Source: Neptunicella sp048268085 (GTDB lineage Bacteria > Pseudomonadota > Gammaproteobacteria > Enterobacterales > Alteromonadaceae). Taken from it: a DNA stretch of 64,000 bases. Under the pieces are notes generated by a model. It worked only from the letters and a program-made list of their open reading frames with translations. It was not told where the DNA came from and did not search any database. Both the position numbers and the translations under genes were made by a program. Below, piece by piece: positions 9,397 through 19,280 of the stretch. How positions within the stretch are numbered: position 1 is the first letter of the stretch; the number at the start of each line of letters is the position of its first letter. The DNA lies in the NCBI RefSeq assembly GCF_048268085.1, contig NZ_JBLWWF010000005.1, forward strand, positions 176,814 through 240,813, in the 5' to 3' direction.

Positions 9397-11292
9397 ATGT
9401 GTGGAATCGCCGGTATTTTTCATCTAACTGAAAATAACCAATTAGACCCTAATATCATTGCCAAAATGAATGATCGTCAACATCATCGCGGCCCGGATGC
9501 CGGTGACTATTTTTTTGATCCTGGTGTTGCATTAGCACATAGACGCCTGTCGATTATTGATCTGGAAGGCAGCCCGCAACCCATGATGAGCGCAGACCAA
9601 CGCGCTTGTATTGTATTTAATGGCGAAATTTATAACTACAAAGAACTGCATCAGGAACTCTCTGCCAAGGGCTATCAATTTAATACAGATGGCGATACCG
9701 AGACCATTCTAAATGCCTGGTTGGAGTGGGGCGAAGAATGCGTACATAAACTACGTGGCATGTTTGCCTTTGCCATTTGGGACAGACAAAAACAATGTAT
9801 GTTTATCGCTAGAGATCGCCTTGGTATCAAGCCTTTTTTCTATTCATTACTGCCAAATGGCGAATTTATTTTCGGCTCGGAATTAAAGGTTTTAAAACAA
9901 CATCCACTATTTGATAAAACCTTGCGAAATACGGCAGTGGAAGACTATTTCACCTTTGGCTATATTCCTGAACCCCACACCATTTATCAAAACACCTATA
10001 AATTATCTCCCGGCCACTGTTTTTTATTAGAAAAAGGCAACAATCAACTGCCGGTACCCAAAGAATATTGGGATGTTCCGGTACATTTCGAGAATGATTT
10101 ATCCGCAGAAGCTGTCAATCAACAGCTTGTTGAACGATTAAAAGAAGCCGTTAAAATCAGAATGGTGGCAGATGTACCACTCGGTGCCTTTTTATCTGGT
10201 GGCGTGGATTCCAGCGCTATTGTGGCGTTGATGGCGCAGCTGCAATCCGATCCCGTCAATACCTGTGCTATTGGCTTTGATGTTAAAGCTTTCAACGAAA
10301 CTGAATATGCCCAACAAGTGGCAGATCAATATAAAACCAATCATCGAATGGAAGTGGTCGATCAGGACGATTTTGATTTGGTCGATAAGTTAGCCGACTT
10401 ATATGATGAACCCTATGCAGACAGCTCAGCGATGCCAACTTACCGAGTATGTGAGTTGGCCCGCAAGCACGTTACCGTCGCCCTTTCAGGCGATGGAGGG
10501 GATGAGTTATTTGCCGGTTATCGCCGTTATAACCTGCATATGCATGAAGAAAAAATACGTCGCTTATTGCCGCTTGGTTTACGCAAAGCGATTTTTGGCC
10601 CATTGGGCAAACTCTATCCCAAACTGGACTGGGCACCCAAATTTTTAAGGGCTAAAACCACTTTTCAATCAATGGCATTAGATACCGTTGAAGGCTATTA
10701 CAACTCCATGTCCTTATTGCGCAAGGATGAAAGAAGAAAACTGTTTTCGGATGAATATAATGCCAGCCTGGGCGACTATTCTTCTCTTGAAGTATTCAGA
10801 AAATACGGTGACAAGGCCAAACACCTCGACCCGTTAAAAATCACCCAGTACATTGATATGAAAACCTATCTGGTAGGCGACATTTTAACTAAAGTCGACC
10901 GTGCCTCAATGGCACACTCGTTGGAAGTGCGAGTGCCATTGCTCGATCATAAGTTCATTGAATGGGCGTTTAACACCCCATCCGCAAGCAATTTATCTAA
11001 TGGTGTAGGTAAAAGCGCGTTTAAAAAATCATTAGAGCCGCACCTGTCCGACGATATTCTGTATCGTCAAAAAATGGGCTTTGCAGTGCCACTAGTTGCA
11101 TGGTTAAGAGGCCCGTTAAAACAACGTTTGTATGATGGATTACTATCCCAGCAAATGACGGAGTCGGGTTACTTTAATATGAAACGTATCAAGCGTTTAA
11201 TTGATGACCATGTCAATGGACTAAGAGATAACAGCGCATCGTTATGGGCATTGCTTATGTTTGAATCTTTTATGCGTCAGCAATTGGATTGA
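9397..11292 (+). CDS. XrtA-associated asparagine synthetase-type amidotransferase
   Basis: Class-II glutamine amidotransferase plus asparagine-synthetase (PP-loop ATPase) domain, 631 aa, of the family found in exosortase loci (TIGR03108). Cys2 after the initiator (MCGIAGIF) is the glutaminase nucleophile; RGPDAGDYF and FNGEIYNYKEL complete that domain. The AMP-forming loop is FLSGGVDSSAIVAL and a second ATP-site motif is ALSGDGGDELFAGY. It probably amidates a carboxylate, such as a uronic acid of the glycan; the acceptor is an inference. Compare the degenerate paralogue at 21138. Confidence 0.92.
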   Translation: MCGIAGIFHLTENNQLDPNIIAKMNDRQHHRGPDAGDYFFDPGVALAHRRLSIIDLEGSPQPMMSADQRACIVFNGEIYNYKELHQELSAKGYQFNTDGDTETILNAWLEWGEECVHKLRGMFAFAIWDRQKQCMFIARDRLGIKPFFYSLLPNGEFIFGSELKVLKQHPLFDKTLRNTAVEDYFTFGYIPEPHTIYQNTYKLSPGHCFLLEKGNNQLPVPKEYWDVPVHFENDLSAEAVNQQLVERLKEAVKIRMVADVPLGAFLSGGVDSSAIVALMAQLQSDPVNTCAIGFDVKAFNETEYAQQVADQYKTNHRMEVVDQDDFDLVDKLADLYDEPYADSSAMPTYRVCELARKHVTVALSGDGGDELFAGYRRYNLHMHEEKIRRLLPLGLRKAIFGPLGKLYPKLDWAPKFLRAKTTFQSMALDTVEGYYNSMSLLRKDERRKLFSDEYNASLGDYSSLEVFRKYGDKAKHLDPLKITQYIDMKTYLVGDILTKVDRASMAHSLEVRVPLLDHKFIEWAFNTPSASNLSNGVGKSAFKKSLEPHLSDDILYRQKMGFAVPLVAWLRGPLKQRLYDGLLSQQMTESGYFNMKRIKRLIDDHVNGLRDNSASLWALLMFESFMRQQLD

Positions 11293-11297
11293 TTGTG

Positions 11298-12509
11298 ATG
11301 AAAATTTTACATGTACTTGATCATTCTATCCCATTACATAGCGGCTATACCTTCCGCACCCGATCAATTCTCAAGCAACAACATCAATTAGGTTGGCAAA
11401 CCTGTCATGTGACCAGCCCCAAACAAGGTGCTTTTGACAGTGAGATAGAAGAAGTCGATGGCTTGGCTTTTTATCGCACTAAGGTACCGCAAGGTATATT
11501 GACTAAAGTACCTGGCGTTAATCAACTTGCTTTAGTTAACCCGTTACGAGATCGAATTCTAGAAGCCATCAAGATTGAAAAACCAGACGTTATTCACGCC
11601 CATTCACCGGCTTTAAATGGTTTAGCTGCACTTAAAGCCGCTCAACAGGCTGGCTTACCTGTGGTCTACGAAATCCGCGCTTTTTGGGAAGATGCTGCAG
11701 TCGATCACGGCACTTGCAAGGAAGGGGATATACGTTATCGGTTAACTCGTAAAATGGAAAACTTTGTAGTTAATCGTGCAGATGCCGTGACCACTATTTG
11801 CCAAGGGTTACGCAATGATTTAATCCAACGAGGAGTACCTCAGGAAAAAATCACCGTAATTCCCAATGCAGTGAATATCGAGCAATTCAACTTAATCACT
11901 GATAAAGATGCTGAATTGGCTAAGCAATTGGCGTTGCAAGATAAAGTCGTTTTGGGATTTCTGGGTTCATTCTATGGCTACGAAGGCTTGGATCTGATTG
12001 TTCAGGCTATGCCTCAAATAATCCAGACCATACCTAATGCCGTGCTGCTGTTGGTGGGCGGTGGTCCTCAAGAACAGAATATCAGGGAACAAGTTAAAAC
12101 ATTGGGGTTGGACAATGTTGTCATTATGCCGGGCCGGGTGCCACATAACGATGTAGGACGTTACTATAGTTTAGTCGATCTGTTAGTTTATCCGCGCAAA
12201 CCAATGCGTTTGACCGAATTAGTGACCCCCCTTAAACCGCTGGAAGCGATGGCACAAGGTAAGTTGGTACTTGCCTCTGATGTGGGTGGCCATAAAGAGC
12301 TAATTAAAGACAATTCCAATGGCTGGTTATTTGAAAGTGGTAATGTTACTGAGCTAGCCAATAAAGCTATTCAAATATTGAACCAACAACAGGATTGGCC
12401 AACGATAATCGCTAATGGCCGCAAGTACGTGGAGAACGAACGTAACTGGCGTAACTCTGTAGCCAATTATCAGCAAGTGTACCCTCAGCTAGTAGGCTCA
12501 AAAAAATGA
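11298..12509 (+). CDS. XrtA-associated glycosyltransferase (TIGR04063-like, GT4)
   Basis: GT4 enzyme whose N-terminus MKILHVLDHSIPLHSGYTFR is characteristic of an exosortase-A-associated glycosyltransferase family. Donor motif region: YPRKPMRLTELVTPLKPLEA. The frame is open from TTG 11289, overlapping the amidotransferase stop, but ATG 11298 gives the canonical N-terminus and has GGA about 10 bases ahead, so I prefer it. 403 aa from that start. Confidence 0.9.
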   Translation: MKILHVLDHSIPLHSGYTFRTRSILKQQHQLGWQTCHVTSPKQGAFDSEIEEVDGLAFYRTKVPQGILTKVPGVNQLALVNPLRDRILEAIKIEKPDVIHAHSPALNGLAALKAAQQAGLPVVYEIRAFWEDAAVDHGTCKEGDIRYRLTRKMENFVVNRADAVTTICQGLRNDLIQRGVPQEKITVIPNAVNIEQFNLITDKDAELAKQLALQDKVVLGFLGSFYGYEGLDLIVQAMPQIIQTIPNAVLLLVGGGPQEQNIREQVKTLGLDNVVIMPGRVPHNDVGRYYSLVDLLVYPRKPMRLTELVTPLKPLEAMAQGKLVLASDVGGHKELIKDNSNGWLFESGNVTELANKAIQILNQQQDWPTIIANGRKYVENERNWRNSVANYQQVYPQLVGSKK

Positions 12510-12540
12510 GTCATTTTTTGATCCGGTGGCTAGCTAAACA

Positions 12541-13752
12541 ATGAAAATATTAGTCTTAACCACTCTGTATCCTAATAGCGAACAACCTAGACACGGTATT
12601 TTTATTGAAAACCGTGTTTTGAATTTTAAAGCGATGTATCCCGATACTGAGATCAGAGTAATGGCTGCAATTCCCTGGTTTCCATTTTCATTCGGTATTT
12701 TTGGTGAATATGCAAAGTACGCCCAAATTCCCGCCTCTGAGGTGCGTAATAATCTCACCATCGACCATCCTCGTTATCCCGTCATTCCTAAGATAGGAAT
12801 GAGTTTGGCCCCCATGTTGATGGCAATGGCACTGTTACCCAAACTAAAAAAATTACAACGTGACGGTTTTGATTTTGATGTGATTGATTGTCATTATTTT
12901 TTCCCCGATGGTGTGGCGGCGACTTGGTTGGCTAAAAAGTTAGGCAAGCCCATTGCTATTACTGCCAGAGGCAGCGACATACACTTAATACCCCAATACA
13001 CCTTACCAAGACGAATGATTAAATGGGCGCTCAGAAATTGCACCCAGGCGATTGCAGTGTGTAAAGCGTTAGCCGATGAAATGCGGCATTTGGCCCCTCA
13101 TTGTAAAAGTGTTGAAGTAGCCAGAAATGGGGTTGATTTAATTAAATTTTCTCCTGAAGAAGATAGAGATAAATTACGACAAAAACTTGGCATTACTGGT
13201 TTTACTTTATTGTCTGTGGGTAATTTAATAGAACTAAAAGGCCATCATTTAATTATCGAGGCATTAACACAGTTACCAAATATTCATTTATGCATTGCCG
13301 GGCACGGGCCACTGGAAAACAGTTTAAAAAAACAGGTAAAAGAACTTAACTTAGACAATCGAGTGACTTTCTTGGGTTTATTAAATCAACAACAATTACG
13401 TGATTATTATGCCGCATCAGATGCTTTAGTACTGGCTTCAAGCAGAGAGGGTTGGGCAAATGTGTTGCTTGAATCGATGGCCTGCGGCACGCCTGTTATT
13501 GCCACTGCAATTTGGGGCACTCCCGAAGTAGTTGCCAGTAAAGAAGCCGGTTTACTAATACCCGAGCGTAATGTTGAACAAATTAGACACACCATACAGC
13601 AATTAGTTGAACATCCACCAGTGCGTTCTTCTGTTCGACAATACGCAGAACAGTTTTCTTGGCAACATACTAGTGACCTGTTATATACCTTATTTACTAA
13701 CCTGGTTAACCAATCACATGTTCAACAAGCACCCCGGACACAGTCGTTATGA
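12541..13752 (+). CDS. Glycosyltransferase family 4
   Basis: GT-B glycosyltransferase, 403 aa: N-terminal LTTLYPNSEQPRHGIFIENR, central RGSDIHLIPQY, NGVDLIKFSP, and donor site SSREGWANVLLESMACGTP. It follows the previous transferase by 31 bp in the same direction, so it likely belongs to the same operon. No strong Shine-Dalgarno is visible before ATG 12541. Sugar specificity unknown. Confidence 0.9.
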   Translation: MKILVLTTLYPNSEQPRHGIFIENRVLNFKAMYPDTEIRVMAAIPWFPFSFGIFGEYAKYAQIPASEVRNNLTIDHPRYPVIPKIGMSLAPMLMAMALLPKLKKLQRDGFDFDVIDCHYFFPDGVAATWLAKKLGKPIAITARGSDIHLIPQYTLPRRMIKWALRNCTQAIAVCKALADEMRHLAPHCKSVEVARNGVDLIKFSPEEDRDKLRQKLGITGFTLLSVGNLIELKGHHLIIEALTQLPNIHLCIAGHGPLENSLKKQVKELNLDNRVTFLGLLNQQQLRDYYAASDALVLASSREGWANVLLESMACGTPVIATAIWGTPEVVASKEAGLLIPERNVEQIRHTIQQLVEHPPVRSSVRQYAEQFSWQHTSDLLYTLFTNLVNQSHVQQAPRTQSL

Positions 13753-13800
13753 TAGATAGCTTATATCTCGCTGCCGACATATTGTGCCTATGCTATCTAT
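13752..13800. other. 9-bp inverted repeat between glycosyltransferase and ligase-like gene
   Basis: ATAGATAGC (13752-13760) and its exact complement GCTATCTAT (13792-13800) enclose a 31-base loop, and T-rich DNA follows. It could be a weak attenuator or an mRNA-stabilising hairpin between two operon genes. There is no clean U-tract, so a full terminator is doubtful. Confidence 0.35.
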
Positions 13801-13831
13801 TTTATTACTCTTCCAAAAAGGAAGATAAATA

Positions 13832-15184
13832 ATGCGTGATCTAGCTTTAGTTTTTCTACTTTTTGTAGCTATCTTTTATGCATTTAAACGTCCTTATTTA
13901 GGTGTTTGCGCATGGGTATGGATTGCACTTACTGCGCCTGCAGACTGGGCATTTGGTTTTTCAACGCAATTTCGTATGAATCTGACCATAGTTATAATTA
14001 CCGCTATTGCCTATCTATTAAGAATGGAAGATAAAAAGTTCAAAGGCGGCTCAATTAGCGTTTTAATCTTCCTTTTCGGGTTTTGGACAATACTGTCATC
14101 GTATTCAAACATTACCGTTTATCCAGAACAAGTCTGGGGTCATTGGTTTGAATTTATGAAAGTATTGATGTTATTTTTATTCATTATTCTTACTATGAGA
14201 AGTCGCTTACATGTAGACACTTGTATATGGGCAATTGTGCTTTCCATTTCTACATTTGCAGCATCTGGAGCATTTAAATTTATAGTATCTGGAGGAAGTT
14301 ATAGAATTGTCGGTGTGGCAGGTCAGATACAAGACCGTAATGATTTAGTTGTCGCGATCAATATGTGTATTCCGTTAATTATTTATCTGGCGCAAACCTG
14401 TAAACATAGCATGCTTAAAAAGGGGCTATGGGGGTTGCTAGCACTAAATATTATTGCGGTAGTTGGTACATATTCTCGAGCTGGCTTTGTAGGGCTACTT
14501 ATTATAGGCGCTGCATTTTGGTGGAAATCCAAAAGCAAATTAAAAATTGCAGCAATTGCACTATGCATTATTCCACTATTTTATTCATTTGCTCCCACTG
14601 AATGGAAAGAAAGGCAATCTACAGTTGAAACGGCGGCCACTCAGGATGGCTCATTTATTGGACGACTTTGGGCATGGAAAATATCGACTATGATTGCAGT
14701 GGATCACCCTTTAACTGGCGGAGGTTTTAGAGCCGTTATTGATCCAGCAATTTGGTATTATTACGCACCTATGACGCCTAATTATCCTCCACTAAAGACT
14801 CCACCAATACCAGATACTCAACACTCATTAGCCGCACATAATATATACATGCAAGTACTGGGCGATCATGGCTTTGTTGGATTAGGTTTATTCTTATTGA
14901 TTTTCTATAGAGCTCTGAAAATAAATAAAGATACTCAAAAAATGGCGATACAACAAAACCAGCAATGGATCGCTTATTTGTGTAGTGCATTGAGTCTATC
15001 TATTATTGGATTTTGCATTAATGGCGCTAACGTGAGCCGAGCCTACTTTGATCTGGTATATGCCGTGCTAGGTATTATTGTAGTTATGCAGGTGAATCGC
15101 TCAGCGTTATTAGCAAAAACAAAACATCGCTCAGACACAGTGGAACAAATAAAGAGCGATAATCCAGATATTAAACACTCTTAG
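13832..15184 (+). CDS. Putative O-glycosylation ligase, exosortase A-associated (Wzy/O-antigen ligase-like)
   Basis: Polytopic membrane protein (about 10-11 segments, 450 aa) of the O-antigen ligase/polymerase superfamily. The start MRDLALVFLLFVAIFYAFKR and KRPYLGVCAWVW segment match the exosortase A ligase family (TIGR03097). The large periplasmic loop after GRLWAWKIS carries the TGGGFRAV and AAHNIYMQVLGDHGFVG motifs typical of Wzy_C. It may polymerise repeat units or attach glycan to protein. Excellent RBS AAGGAAG before ATG 13832. Its stop overlaps the stop of the convergent gene by four bases. Confidence 0.9.
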   Translation: MRDLALVFLLFVAIFYAFKRPYLGVCAWVWIALTAPADWAFGFSTQFRMNLTIVIITAIAYLLRMEDKKFKGGSISVLIFLFGFWTILSSYSNITVYPEQVWGHWFEFMKVLMLFLFIILTMRSRLHVDTCIWAIVLSISTFAASGAFKFIVSGGSYRIVGVAGQIQDRNDLVVAINMCIPLIIYLAQTCKHSMLKKGLWGLLALNIIAVVGTYSRAGFVGLLIIGAAFWWKSKSKLKIAAIALCIIPLFYSFAPTEWKERQSTVETAATQDGSFIGRLWAWKISTMIAVDHPLTGGGFRAVIDPAIWYYYAPMTPNYPPLKTPPIPDTQHSLAAHNIYMQVLGDHGFVGLGLFLLIFYRALKINKDTQKMAIQQNQQWIAYLCSALSLSIIGFCINGANVSRAYFDLVYAVLGIIVVMQVNRSALLAKTKHRSDTVEQIKSDNPDIKHS

Positions 15185-16422
15185 TTATCTATTGATTTGA
15201 TTAAGGTAGCGACCTTGGCCGCTCCTTGTCGCCTAGAATACCTAGTTATATCGGTAACGGTATTTGTTGGTGGTGGTTGTAGCATTGTGATAATTGCACT
15301 TTTTATTTGCTCAACATCGTCGATTTCAGCACTAACAAAAGGGCAGTTAGCCTGATTGGCAATAGTAATAGTATCGCTATTTTCACCTGCTAACATCAGC
15401 ACGGGCTTGCCCGCTCTGAAATATTCAAATAATTTAGCTGGAATTTGCCAGTCACAAGTGCGATGTTGAAAAATCATCAGTACATCAACACTGAACATTT
15501 CTGCTAATGCATAACGGTAATCTTTACGTTTTTTGAACTCGACAATATCGTCTATCCCTAATTCGATAACTCTTTGCTGATATTCATCATCATTACCGGT
15601 AGCTCGGAAACGGAATGCTATCTTATTATGATCAAGCAAATTTTGCTGTTTCAAGTCCGCCAAAGCCTGAAAAAAGCACTCGGGATCTCTCTCATATCTC
15701 GGTAAAAGTCCACTGTGTAAAAAAATCTTACGAGAGTCTTTAGCTAGAACAGGTAAAGATTCAAAATCAGTTTCATCAAAACCGTTTTCAATTAAATGAA
15801 ATTTATTGTGCAATTTTTGAGGGTAACGTTTTTTATATTTTTTTATAGTTCCAGGAGAGGTAAAGATAACCGCTTTAGCACGATGAATAACTTTACTTTC
15901 TATCCACCGCAACATGCGTAGCTGTAAACTATTATGCCAAGTTTCCTCTTCCCAAACCGGATCTCTTAGATCAATAAATAACGGTTTTTTGTATAGCTTT
16001 GCGAGCATATAACCAATTACCAATGCGGATGCTATCGGATATGTTGCCCAAACCGCATCGACCTTATGTCGTTTGAAAATATGACGACTTTTTATCAAGG
16101 TTGAAGGGATCCAGCTTACCCACGGATCCGGTAATGCTAACCATGAAATATATTTTCCCTTTATGGCAAGATGTCGGCGAGTATCTAATGCCCAACTACG
16201 ATAAATTGGAATATTATCGTCAATTTGTTCGAGTAATATATTATTATTGCTGTCGCTAAATTCATAAGCCGTTGAATTAGCGGTTAAAATAATAGGGTTG
16301 AAATTAAATTGTGGTAAATACTTAGCAAATTTGAGTACCCGTAAATACCCACTGCTAGCAGAGATCGGTGGGAAGTGAAAAGAAATCATTAAAATAGTAA
16401 TGGGTTTGCTTACATCAGGCAC
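15181..16422 (-). CDS. Glycosyltransferase family 4 (WbuB-like)
   Basis: GT-B glycosyltransferase, 413 aa, transcribed against the core operon. N-terminal MISFHFPPISASSGYLRVLK and C-terminal PAKLFEYFRAGKPVLMLAGE are clear family features; DPWVSWIP and DLRDPVWEE are typical of WbuB-type members. The frame starts at GTG 16422 without a strong Shine-Dalgarno; ATG 16389, directly at the first beta strand, would cut 11 residues and is a possible alternative. First gene of the variable cargo section. Confidence 0.85.
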   Translation of the reverse strand: MPDVSKPITILMISFHFPPISASSGYLRVLKFAKYLPQFNFNPIILTANSTAYEFSDSNNNILLEQIDDNIPIYRSWALDTRRHLAIKGKYISWLALPDPWVSWIPSTLIKSRHIFKRHKVDAVWATYPIASALVIGYMLAKLYKKPLFIDLRDPVWEEETWHNSLQLRMLRWIESKVIHRAKAVIFTSPGTIKKYKKRYPQKLHNKFHLIENGFDETDFESLPVLAKDSRKIFLHSGLLPRYERDPECFFQALADLKQQNLLDHNKIAFRFRATGNDDEYQQRVIELGIDDIVEFKKRKDYRYALAEMFSVDVLMIFQHRTCDWQIPAKLFEYFRAGKPVLMLAGENSDTITIANQANCPFVSAEIDDVEQIKSAIITMLQPPPTNTVTDITRYSRRQGAAKVATLIKSIDN

Positions 16423-16558
16423 AGCAAGAGATACAATGTTTTGAGAAATGAATACTTTGCAGACTGCATCTTTCTGTCAATTTAGTCAATATGAAAGCAT
16501 TCGATGAAATATATTTCCTGGCATATATTCATTCAGAATTGAAATTAGAGGGATTAAG

Positions 16559-17764
16559 GTGAAAATTGGAATTGTTACAACATGGTTTGATCGTGGTGCA
16601 GCTTTTGTTTCTCGACAATATGCTGATGTTTTAGCTAAAGAAAATGATATCTTCATTTTTGCAAGAGGCGGAGAAAAATACGACAAAACATCAGAATATT
16701 GGCAAGTTTATCCTGTATTTTGGGGTAAAATTTTCAAAGACAGTGAAACCAGAATAGATTGGTCTGAATTTAAATCTTGGATTAAAGATAATCAAATCGA
16801 TCTTGTTATATTTAACGAACAAAAAGATTGGGAAATCATCGTGGATGCCAAAAAGCTAGGCATTAAAACGATAGCCTACATTGATTATTACACACAAGAA
16901 ACAGTACCATTTTTTAGTCTATATGATGGATTGATCTGCAATACAAAACGACATTTCAGCGTATTCGATTGGCATCCAGGCGCATTTTTTATTCCTTGGG
17001 GCACAGATCTTAACAAGTTCGACTTTTCTAAACTTGATCAAAAATCTGAATTTAAGAGACCGGTATTTTTTCATTCAGCAGGCATGGGAGGAATAAAATT
17101 ACGTAAAGGAACTGATTTATTAGTACGCGCTTTTTCTGAAATTAAAACTGATGCCGAACTCGTCATACACTCGCAAGTGCCAGTAAATTACTATAAAGAA
17201 ATAAGTGAGCTTATTTTGAATAATAAAAATATTACTTTTATTGAAAAGTCTGTTTCCCCTCCAGGGCTTTATCATTTAGGTAATGTCTATGTTTACCCAA
17301 CTAAACTCGAAGGTATTGGCTTAACGATTTGCGAAGCACTCGCCATGGGATTGCCTGTCATCACAACTGATTGTGCTCCGATGAATGAATTTATTACTCA
17401 TGGTGAAAATGGTTTACTCGTGTCGGTTGACAAATATATTAGTCGGCCAGACGGTTATTATTGGCCAGAAAGTATATGTAACCTGGAGAGCCTGAAAGAT
17501 TCCCTGCAATATATTGTAGATAACTTTTCAGAAGTGAAAACTCTATCAGCTAACGCACTTAAGAGTGCAAATCAGCATTATGATTGGGAGGCTAATTCGG
17601 CACAACTATGCGAGATAGTCAAAAATGTGATGGAGAGCCCTTCCTTTAATGATGAAAATATCTCACATAAAGCATTAGGTTACACATTTAGTGAGAGAGA
17701 AAATGTTCGTTCACTTTTCAAAGCAATAACCAGAAAATTTAGACGTAATTTTTTGATAGGTTAA
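16559..17764 (+). CDS. Glycosyltransferase family 4, cargo region
   Basis: GT-B glycosyltransferase, 401 aa: N-terminal KIGIVTTWFDRGAAFVSRQY, donor-site YPTKLEGIGLTICEALAMGL, and a C-terminal basic tail. Start GTG 16559 is supported by AGAGGG 7-8 bases upstream. The gene is richer in AT and in Lys/Asn/Ile codons than the core operon, which suits horizontally exchanged glycan-specific genes. Substrate unknown. Confidence 0.85.
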   Translation: MKIGIVTTWFDRGAAFVSRQYADVLAKENDIFIFARGGEKYDKTSEYWQVYPVFWGKIFKDSETRIDWSEFKSWIKDNQIDLVIFNEQKDWEIIVDAKKLGIKTIAYIDYYTQETVPFFSLYDGLICNTKRHFSVFDWHPGAFFIPWGTDLNKFDFSKLDQKSEFKRPVFFHSAGMGGIKLRKGTDLLVRAFSEIKTDAELVIHSQVPVNYYKEISELILNNKNITFIEKSVSPPGLYHLGNVYVYPTKLEGIGLTICEALAMGLPVITTDCAPMNEFITHGENGLLVSVDKYISRPDGYYWPESICNLESLKDSLQYIVDNFSEVKTLSANALKSANQHYDWEANSAQLCEIVKNVMESPSFNDENISHKALGYTFSERENVRSLFKAITRKFRRNFLIG

Positions 17765-17805
17765 ACGGATGTAAGTTAGCCTAATAGCGATAAATAAAGG
17801 AAATT

Positions 17806-19257
17806 ATGTCATCAATTAAAAAGTCACTCGTTTGGTCTTTTAGTGAACGGTATATCAGTCAAATCATTACGCTCATTAGCTCGATGGTATTAGCGAGATT
17901 ATTAACACCAGAAGAAGTTGGCATATTTTCTTTATGTGCTGCGTTAACTATGATGCTAACTATTTTCCGGGATTTTGGAGTTAGTGAATATATTATCCAG
18001 GAAAAAGAGCTAACTAAAAATAAATTGACGGGTGCTTATGCATTGGCCTTTGTCATGGCCTGGTCTATTGGTTTTATCTTATTTTTAGTCAAAGACAGCA
18101 TTGCCAGTTTTTACCAAGAACCTGGGGTTGCTCATATAATCGCCGTGCAAGTACTTAGCTTTTTAGTTTTGCCACTCGCGTCTCCCGGTTTTGCGCTATT
18201 AAACCGGGAAATGAGCTTTAATAAAATATTTCTTGTACAAACCCCTTCCACCCTAATTCATGCTATTACAGCCATTTCATTAGCCTATGCTGGCTATTCC
18301 TATATGAGTTTAGCTTGGGCATCATTAGCCAGTATTATTTCACAAACGATACTTGTAACTTATCTTAGACCCAAAGAATCACTATTAATGCCAAGCCTAA
18401 AACAAATGCGATATGTCTGGCGATTTGGCATGACCTTTAGCTTATCCCGCACCATTGAAGTGGTAATGAACAATGCTCATGAGCTGATCATTAGCCATCA
18501 GTTTGGCTTTGCTCAATTAGGTATTTTTAGCCGTGCAATGGGATTGGTTAATTTATTTTGGGTAAATGTAACTTCCGCTGTCACACGAGTAGCAGCTCCT
18601 TCTTTTGCGTTATCATTTCATAAGTCACGAGAAAATTTACTGGCCGATTATTGCAATGCCATTGCTTATTTTACGGCTTTAGCTTGGCCATTTTTTGCCT
18701 TTGTCGCATTAGAATCAGAGAATATTATTTATATTCTATTTGGTGACCAATGGCTAGCCGCCGCTCCTATTGCAACGATTCTAGCTTGCAGTCAATTTAT
18801 ATGCACTTTTTCAACACTTGCCCCCAATGTACTTGTAGCAACAGGGCATGTTAAAAAGCGCTTATGGATTAGTATGATAATTGCCCCGATACATATTATC
18901 GGAATTATCATTGCTTCATATTTTAGCGTGTACTGGATTGCTGGTATCTGGGCGTTAACCTGGTCGATTGCAATGGTTTTATATAATTATCATTTATACC
19001 AAATAACAGGGTTTACTTATAAACAACTTTTTAAATCAGCCTCTCCAAGTATGTTTATTTGTATCATGACCATAGCGCCGGTAACACTCATAAAAATATT
19101 GGAAGTTGACTCAATGAGAAATTCAATTTCCATTTTCCTATTAAATTGCATATTGTTCGCCATTGCGTGGCTAATAATGATTTATGTGACTAAGCATCCG
19201 TTTTCCAGAGATATTTCTTCTGTTATAAATAATCTAAGAAAACATAAACGGATTTAA
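17806..19257 (+). CDS. Polysaccharide flippase (Wzx-like, oligosaccharide flippase family)
   Basis: Integral membrane protein of the MOP/PST superfamily, 483 aa with about 14 hydrophobic segments. Opening SLVWSFSERYISQIITLISS and MVLARLLTPEEVGIFSL are classic for the Polysacc_synt family. It likely flips the lipid-linked repeat unit to the periplasmic face. Good RBS AAAGGAAA before ATG 17806. With the ligase/polymerase-like 13832 and the chain-length determinant at the window edge it completes a Wzx/Wzy-type set. Confidence 0.92.
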   Translation: MSSIKKSLVWSFSERYISQIITLISSMVLARLLTPEEVGIFSLCAALTMMLTIFRDFGVSEYIIQEKELTKNKLTGAYALAFVMAWSIGFILFLVKDSIASFYQEPGVAHIIAVQVLSFLVLPLASPGFALLNREMSFNKIFLVQTPSTLIHAITAISLAYAGYSYMSLAWASLASIISQTILVTYLRPKESLLMPSLKQMRYVWRFGMTFSLSRTIEVVMNNAHELIISHQFGFAQLGIFSRAMGLVNLFWVNVTSAVTRVAAPSFALSFHKSRENLLADYCNAIAYFTALAWPFFAFVALESENIIYILFGDQWLAAAPIATILACSQFICTFSTLAPNVLVATGHVKKRLWISMIIAPIHIIGIIIASYFSVYWIAGIWALTWSIAMVLYNYHLYQITGFTYKQLFKSASPSMFICIMTIAPVTLIKILEVDSMRNSISIFLLNCILFAIAWLIMIYVTKHPFSRDISSVINNLRKHKRI

Positions 19258-19280
19258 GTTTATCTGATGAGCATAATTAA